A stretch of DNA of 64,000 nucleotides from Balanoglossus misakiensis (Eukaryota > Hemichordata): contig CM082596.2 in assembly GCA_040954595.2 (NCBI GenBank), positions 7,192,001-7,256,000 of the forward strand. Direction: 5' to 3'. The notes beneath the pieces are model-generated. The model made no database searches. It had not been told where the DNA came from and saw only the letters and a program-made list of their open reading frames with translations. Shown in pieces: positions 58,020 to 64,000 of this stretch. Within the stretch, counting starts at the first letter, position 1, and every line of letters begins with the position of its first letter. The position numbers were made by a program, and so were the translations under genes.

Positions 58020-58025
58020 AATAAA
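58020..58025 (+). terminator. Candidate Mark polyadenylation signal
   Basis: This canonical AATAAA is 523 bp past the stop and is followed by T/G-rich sequence. Confidence 0.5.
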
Positions 58026-58795
58026 GATTTCTTGGAAAAAATGAACACGGACTGCGTTTGGTTTCGTTCACTCTTGCTGCGGTATTCGGTCGATTTTTTG
58101 TGGCCCAGAGCTGGAAGTGAGTTGTTGGCCGTGATGTGAAGCCAACTTGGATAGCATACAGGTTTCTGGATGCAAGAACAAAGTTTGAGAAAAAGGGCGT
58201 GGGTCTCCATGAATTCATCTGTGCCAATTGATGGGACTGTGTTTCCGTGGTAATCAGGCCTCAATTTGGTTATATCACGTGAATTTTGTTAAGTGATTCA
58301 GACTCCACTGTTTGACAATCAGGTGTCTAAGCACGGCTATGAATGTCACAAGATTGGGGAAGGTTGTAGGGGGGGGGGTTAAGTCAAGGGAATAATTCGT
58401 TTATGTCGTGGCTTGCTGTCATTGTGTGATTCTGCCATCATTCCGAGTCCCACGGGAGCCCTGAGAATCACACCAGTCCTGTATTTGCTATCCCAGTCTT
58501 GGCTGGTACACCGCGATTGGTGAGCTTGGCAGTAGGTGAACTTTGAACTCTGCCGAGAGCCGGAGAAATCGCAGGGTTTCTGCCAAACGCCATCACCATC
58601 ACTTCCAGCTGGCCTAGAAATACCGGCAAAAGTGACACGAAACCAAAGCAGTTCAGTTCAGGATCGATCTTTATCGCTCAGCGCGAAATTACACACTCCC
58701 CATTTCTAATCCCCGAGGGCACCCTTAGCCAGATGGTTAAAATCCAAAAACCCAGCTTGCCTGTCTTATTGTCACAGTGTTTCTTTGCTGACATC

Positions 58796-58821
58796 AATAT
58801 ATATAAATATATATATATATA
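58796..58821. repeat. (TA)n tract
   Basis: ATATATATAAATATATATAT type sequence, 26 bp. Confidence 0.85.
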
Positions 58822-61301
58822 ACAAATTTCAAAAGCCTGCAATGAAGATCCAAGAGTGCTCAGGTTGCCATGAATATTCAGTGAATTTTTTCGTCAGTTT
58901 TCTGTACTGACTTGTCCGTAATTTATACTGTAATCAATTATGTGAAATTCTCTTCATCTGAACTTTCATGTGAAAAAAAAACTAATGGAATCTAAATAAT
59001 TAACATAAACTTTTACTAGAAATATGCATACTGTAGTGTCCTTTAATAATTGTGAACCAGAAAGAAAAAGGGTAAGAAAAAATTTATTAAAACACCTTCA
59101 CTAATTTAAGTTGTAAGCATAGCAATTTTTATGAAAATTCTGTTGAGTAGCAAATCTCCCCATGAAGTATGCTCTGTACACCTTAGTCCCCTCCCCCTCC
59201 CCCGGACCGTCACTGCGACAGGGTGAGTCCGAGAATGATGACACTTCCTCGTTAGGTACCGTCCGTGCATTCACAGCCATTGCTAGGACATGCATAAAAG
59301 CAATCTCTTTTCTTTTTTCCTGAGTACAAAGTCGAAACCCTGACTTGTATATGCACACCGGTTGGTTTCGTGATGCAATCCAGTCTGGCTGTTGGTCGGC
59401 CATTTTGGTTTTAGTCTGTGTCCCAGAGCCTTCACTCATAAATGCCCTTACCATTTTTTAGAGGGTATGAGGACAACCACTTCGATTTACAAGAGAGTAT
59501 TGTGATTTGGATTTTGTTTATGTCCTGATCTAATGTGGTTGCCAGTCAGCCATTTTGAGTGTGCTTTTGTAAGCCCATGTCCGTACTTGGAGAAAATCAT
59601 AGTATGGACCTGGTTCCCCTTCAAAGTTGGTTTAAAGACAATACACTCCGGATTTGCATATGCATGTCAGTTTGATTTGCAAAACAATCCATACGGCCAC
59701 TTATTGATTAATTTTTGTTATTTTTTCGTGCTTAAAATTAACTGATTTCTTCCAGTGTTGTCACATGGACAGTGCAGCATTGGCACTGTGACGTTCGCAT
59801 TCAAGCAATCAGTTTGCACAGCGATTCAAAATGGCCGACTGTTTATAGCCTCTTTGTTGTTGCAGAACCATAACTCGGACGCACCTGAACTGATATTTCT
59901 GTCAGTTGTAGTGCAACCTCTGCACTGTGTCACATGAATTCATATTTGTATAGGCCAATCCCCTGTGTGCCATGTTGATTTCATTTTCCTAGATGGCCAG
60001 CGGGGACTGTGTCATTCACAATGACTCATTCGTTTTGGCAAGTGCTGTTTTCTGGGGCAGTCCGAGCACTCAGAAAACTGGCCCCAGAGACTGTTCGTAG
60101 CAGCTCAAGAAACTTGGCAACGGGAAACCTAGTCGTAGTTTAAATAGGAAAATATTGCCATTTGCATTTTTACAATTGTAAGTACATGAACAGAGAGGGT
60201 CTTTATTGTGTGCTCATCACATTGTTTTTCATGTACATGACATTACTGTGGTCTTTGAGAAAAACATGGGTATATATCTGCATTTTCTCACTCATTTTGT
60301 ACATAAGTATCTTGAAATGTTTATTTGCTTATTTTTCCCATTTTCTTTTTTTTTTTAACAGCTACCGTAATTGCCTTGTTTGCACTTTATCTCAGACGCC
60401 TTTGCCCGAACTTTATTTCCTTTTTTTTTTTCATGTGTCATTTTGAATCATTTAGTACTTGTTGATATTTGCCAGGTGTCATCCCACCTTTCCCAGTTGC
60501 AGTTTACTTTTTCAGGGAAAATTCGAATGTGACACACAGAAAGTGAATTGAGTCAACATTTTTTTTTTTAGTTTTCGTCTTCTATTTTAAGTTTCCTTGG
60601 TGCAAAAGATAAAAAGAGAACACCATTAAAAATTTGCTGAAAATAGAACGTGTTGGTGTGTTGTTGATGTTCGTGTGGAGTTTTGAAGGATGTGACGCGT
60701 GTGTGTTTGTCTGATTTGCTCATGAAAGAAGTGAACAGTTTATTGAAAGTGGGATTTCACAGATAACATTGTGTCATGCACATACATGTACAAACACACA
60801 TGCACTCTACCCAAACAAGGCATATTACTGCATAGCCCAGGTGTGGAAGGAGAAGATCAGCCATTGGGCTAGCTCCAGTCTGATTGAAATCTGATGTACA
60901 TTTGGCTCGATCTTTTTCCTTTGCCGATCCTGCTGGTTTCTGATATATACGAGGTGAGTGCAGTCCCTCAAGAAAGTGCCAAGTCGATGTACATTTCATG
61001 AGTAATGCATTTTCAACAACTAACATAAGGGGTTTGACTGACTTGGTGTTTGTCATGTCAGCTGATCGTCTTGTTTGCCTCATCATGTAAACACAAAATG
61101 ATTCATTGCCGGTATCCTAACAAAAATCTGCTTTGTTGGGGGAGGCTTCGTTTTAAAAATGGGGATCGGCCCTACCCGAGAAATAGGTCGTAGCTGGATA
61201 GAATTCGCCACTGTGAAAATTATTGTAAAATCCCCAAACTGACTGATTTTGAGCGGTGCACATCACTGCGAGCTTAGGGGGTCCATGAATCAGTGTCAAT
61301 A

Positions 61302-61389
61302 AAAATGGCGGAAGCCTTCTGGTGAAGTTCGTTCGAGGTCCGCAGAGACTGAAGTTTCATGACCAGCCGTCGCGGAGTCTGAAAAGTGG
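61302..61389 (+). promoter_or_regulatory. Candidate start region / non-coding first exon of the BEGAIN-like gene
   Basis: AAAATGGCGGA at 61302-61312 resembles a YY1 site, often found just after a start site. It is followed 77 bp later by GTGG before GTAAGG, a good donor at 61390. The intervening ATG has a stop after six codons, so an exon here would be non-coding. The link to the exon at 63511 is inferred from strand and distance only. Confidence 0.25.
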
Positions 61390-62496
61390 GTAAGGCATAC
61401 ACCACGAATGATACACAGTGAATAGTTATTTTGTCGAATGGAAGTGTTCCTTCGGGTTTTTCAGGCCGAAATTTGCGGTGTGCGTGGGGAGTGGCTAAAT
61501 GGGAATGAACGAACGGGAGATTATCAATGCGCCCGTCAGGTCAATGCAACTCGAACCGCCGAGCCAAATACTCCACATTCATTACACCCCCGGGCACTGT
61601 CCGTAGGAACATAGCCAAGTCTTTTAGCGCTGTAAACTCCCTGCCCCTTTAATTTCTGTGTCGCCGACCGTCGACGTAATGTCGAGTGAATATGCGTTTC
61701 GCCATCCAGGCACGTCATTTCGGCTTACATAATAATGCCATTGAATTGAATGAAATGAACATGCGTTTACCGAAGTTAATTACTTAATGGCCCCTCGGGT
61801 AATGGCCCCTTCCAGTTTAAGTTGGCGAGTCCGGACTGACGTTGTACCGTAGAGAGTAGAGACACGTGAAGTTGTGTCAGTTGTCATCCTCAGATATAAG
61901 CCCCAAAAGGATACATTGTAATTAGTTGAGATATAGTGTAATTGTCACCCAATCATCAGTGAGTTGGTTGGTTGGTTGGTTGGTTACAAAGGTTGCTAGT
62001 GTTCGGCCTTTAAACGTTATAAAAAATGTCGATAAATGGTGATGACCTTTGACACAGATTACGATAGCCAACTGATAAAATAATTGATATATTGTCAGAT
62101 TTGTAATAGATTAAAATCATGGTGTAAAGGCTCCTTAACTTCATACAAGATGGCATGGTCATATTCATGACACTTGTTATTGTAAAATATATGGAGAACA
62201 TCATTCATTCATTGGCTAGCTCGGGGGTGCATAATGTGGTGTTGTTTTTTTAATTTCCAGCTATTGGCATAGTGGTGTGTATCAGTTTCTTGTGATTGAA
62301 AGGGAGCTTAATCAGAGTTTTCCTGAAACAAGGCAATAATATCTTTGATAATTTACCAGTCCAGTTTTATACCATACCCCGCATTACGGTCACAAGTTCA
62401 ACAATGGAAGGTCATACGAGTCTCGCAAGCTACGAAAAATGTGTGGTAAGTTCATATATTTCTTATAGTCATATATATTCTCTATTGGTGGGTCAG

Positions 62497-62589
62497 TTAA
62501 CCCTTTCACCCCCAGTTCCCTCTTTAGAGGTCCAACTTCATCATAGAATACAATGGGTTTGGACTGAACCATGGTGGTGAAAGGGTTAA
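62497..62589 (-). repeat. TTAACCCTTTCACC family element, copy 7
   Basis: A 93-bp unit with both ends intact: TTAACCCTTTCACCCCCAGT at the left and ATGGTGGTGAAAGGGTTAA at the right. AGAGGTCCAACTTCATCATA and GGGTTTGGACTGAACC lie between. It is in reverse orientation relative to copy 1. Confidence 0.9.
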
Positions 62590-62680
62590 ATGTCTTGCAG
62601 AGGAAATTACCCTGTGGAAGATGTTCTGATCTCATAGCCGGGGAGTGCGGTTTTGCTTTGATTACTTACAATAACAGATA

Positions 62681-62860
62681 TACAGTAAAACTCCAATTAT
62701 CCGAACTCCAATTATCCAAATTGTTTGGTTATCCGAACTGCTGTCATGTCTCCCAAACAGTTCTATTGTATAGGATTGTTATCCGAATAACCGAACTGTC
62801 TGCATATCCGAACAAAATCAATGCCCCCCTGTCAGTTCCGATAATTGGAGTTTTACTGTA
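62681..62860. mobile_element. Pogo-like MITE (CAGTAAAACTCCAATTATCC ends)
   Basis: The left end TACAGTAAAACTCCAATTAT continues CCGAAC. The right end TTCCGATAATTGGAGTTTTA continues CTGTA. It is 180 bp including TA on both sides. Interior repeats of TTATCCGAA occur at least four times. The CAGT...ATTATCCGAAC type of terminus with a TA duplication is typical of pogo/Tigger-type elements. Confidence 0.8.
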
Positions 62861-63510
62861 GTCGAATATGGGCAGTTGAGTTAAGTGACACTTATGGTAT
62901 ATATCCTGTCGTCACATGTAGTGTATACATAGATCACATAATCGCAGCCTTGGACAGCTATGATGACACAGAGTATTCTACTGAACTTTCCACTCACTGC
63001 GCTTGTGAAAGTACAGCTGCAGACTATACTGCGTCTCTCATGAAAATAAGTGCTCTATGGCGCAAATCGCACGCAGAATTCATGGAGTTCTGTCATATTA
63101 TGGCATTTCAGCAACAGCACAGTTTGTTTTGCTTGGTACAATCAATAGTGCATCAGCTCAAAATTTAGATTTTAATGCCAAGAGTTTTGCCCCACACCCG
63201 TGAAAAGCTGAAAGAAAATCTTAGGTCTGGCCTCTGATGGTGTTAAAACTGCCCGGCAACAGTGGCCACACCCATAGCAACGGAGTGTTTCAGGGAAATG
63301 GACAAGATGGTCATTTATTTGAGAGATTGAAACGGTCGCTTAGCGATGACCTCTGAAGTGTTGAGAAACCGACAGACCCTCGCTTAGAACAACAGCAGAT
63401 GGTCAGTGTGTACGTTTCATTCGAGAGAGACGTGATTTCCTGTCTATTAAGCGTACATCATTAAAAATGGATGTTGGTTTCCTTTATTTTGAGTAGCTGT
63501 GTGGGTGCAG

Positions 63511-63666
63511 CAAGGATCAGTACGAAGAGCTGAAGAAGAGGGTGGCCGACAGCAAGAACAGAATTACCATGATGGAGACGGACTACCTACAGAGCACATT
63601 GCGGGCGGAGAATGATTTGGCAAACTGCAAAGAGGAACTCCGGCTGATGAGGGAAAAATACGCAAG
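63511..63666 (+). CDS. Coiled-coil exon, BEGAIN-like (5' part of a gene continuing right)
   Basis: The exon lies between a GGGTGCAG acceptor and GTGATT donor; 156 bp, one base plus 51 codons plus two bases. It encodes KDQYEELKKRVADSKNRITM, METDYLQSTLRAENDLANCK and EELRLMREKYA, a heptad-patterned coiled coil. Set against the start of vertebrate BEGAIN it aligns without gaps, sharing Q, EL-KR, ET-acidic-aromatic and EEL at the same spacing. BEGAIN is a brain-enriched postsynaptic protein that binds PSD-95's guanylate kinase domain. In human, BEGAIN neighbours WDR25, which supports the call. The related coiled coil of TJAP1 is an alternative. Only one exon is visible; an alternative acceptor at 63496 would lengthen it by 14 bp. 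The match rests on memory of the family, so the symbol is left empty. Confidence 0.6.
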
Positions 63667-64000
63667 GTGATTTTCTCGAGATCGATTACATTGTTTTCGA
63701 TAAAGCCCCACAAGGTGCCACTTTGACATATTGTTTTGATGATAAAATTCCTCAATCTCATCCTTGGCCAATGGATGACACGATTTGGACATTGTGAAGA
63801 TTTTTATTGTGCACATGCTCACACATGCCGCAATAATTGTATACTCGTGCAAAAGGGATACTGAATGAATGAGTGTGACACCTGTGTCGTTTGTGGTCTC
63901 AGAATCAAACACACTCTGAAGGCTTCCCCCTGTTGATGTCATCCTAAATGGAACGTTTATGGTGACCGTGTCCTTGATACTAAGTCTTTATTTTTTCCAT
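63667..64000 (+). other. Intron of the BEGAIN-like gene to window end
   Basis: It follows the GTGATT donor. No second exon is recognisable before the window ends. Confidence 0.6.

Larger units (their letters stand above)
57498..63510. other. Mark 3' UTR and intergenic DNA before the BEGAIN-like exon
   Basis: AATAAA at 58020-58025, 523 bp after the Mark stop, is the best poly(A) candidate. No gene was recognised after it. A (TA)n run is at 58796-58821, GGTT tetranucleotides at 61965-61985, a possible first exon near 61302-61389, and repeat elements at 62497-62589 and 62681-62860. Confidence 0.5.

Noticed and set aside
62845-63168. 107-codon plus-strand frame before the BEGAIN-like exon
   Set aside because: It starts inside the pogo-like element, has no recognised domain and no supporting splice signals.

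Overview
The window is animal (metazoan) nuclear DNA. Genes are split by GT-AG introns with exons of about 50-360 bp (one of 1.1 kb), intergenic DNA is long, and there are many short inverted-repeat elements and microsatellites. No bacterial, viral or CRISPR signal was seen. The proteins resemble vertebrate orthologues closely, and the genes together match loci on one human chromosome arm (14q). I therefore infer an invertebrate deuterostome. An amphioxus-like cephalochordate is my first guess and a hemichordate is not excluded; the sequence alone does not settle it.

Layout, left to right. (1) 1-15 kb: the 3' four coding exons of a Vsx (Chx10-type) paired-like homeobox gene on +, with an 8.1 kb intron inside the homeodomain. 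Its first exon(s) are not visible. (2) 15-24 kb: gene-poor DNA with a well-preserved U1 spliceosomal snRNA gene at 18893-19061. (3) 24.2-27.7 kb: a complete nine-exon cytoplasmic tryptophanyl-tRNA synthetase gene on -, 406 aa, without the N-terminal WHEP domain of vertebrates. (4) 28.2-32.7 kb: a complete five-exon WDR25 gene on +, 589 aa, head-to-head with the synthetase across 478 bp that looks like a shared promoter. (5) 36.8-57.5 kb: a complete MARK/Par-1 kinase gene on +, 15 coding exons, 766 aa, with kinase, UBA and KA1 domains. (6) 63.5 kb: one coiled-coil exon on + that aligns without gaps to the start of BEGAIN; the gene continues past the window.

The genes do not form one pathway. 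Vsx is a retinal/neural transcription factor, U1 acts in splicing, Wars in translation, WDR25 is a PRP17-like WD40 protein, and Mark is a polarity and microtubule kinase. What links them is location: human VSX2, WARS1, WDR25, BEGAIN and MARK3 all lie on 14q, and WARS1-WDR25-BEGAIN are neighbours there. This looks like preserved ancestral linkage.

The right half is dense in MITE-like palindromic elements. They include a roughly 93-bp TTAACCCTTTCACC family in seven copies, several other TTAA-flanked families, pogo-like TA-flanked elements, and a 389-bp long-inverted-repeat element with a clear target-site duplication. The Vsx half has few of them. I found no evidence of a novel multi-gene system. 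The least expected items are a possible intronic alternative promoter/first exon in Vsx, the repeat families, and the conserved linkage.
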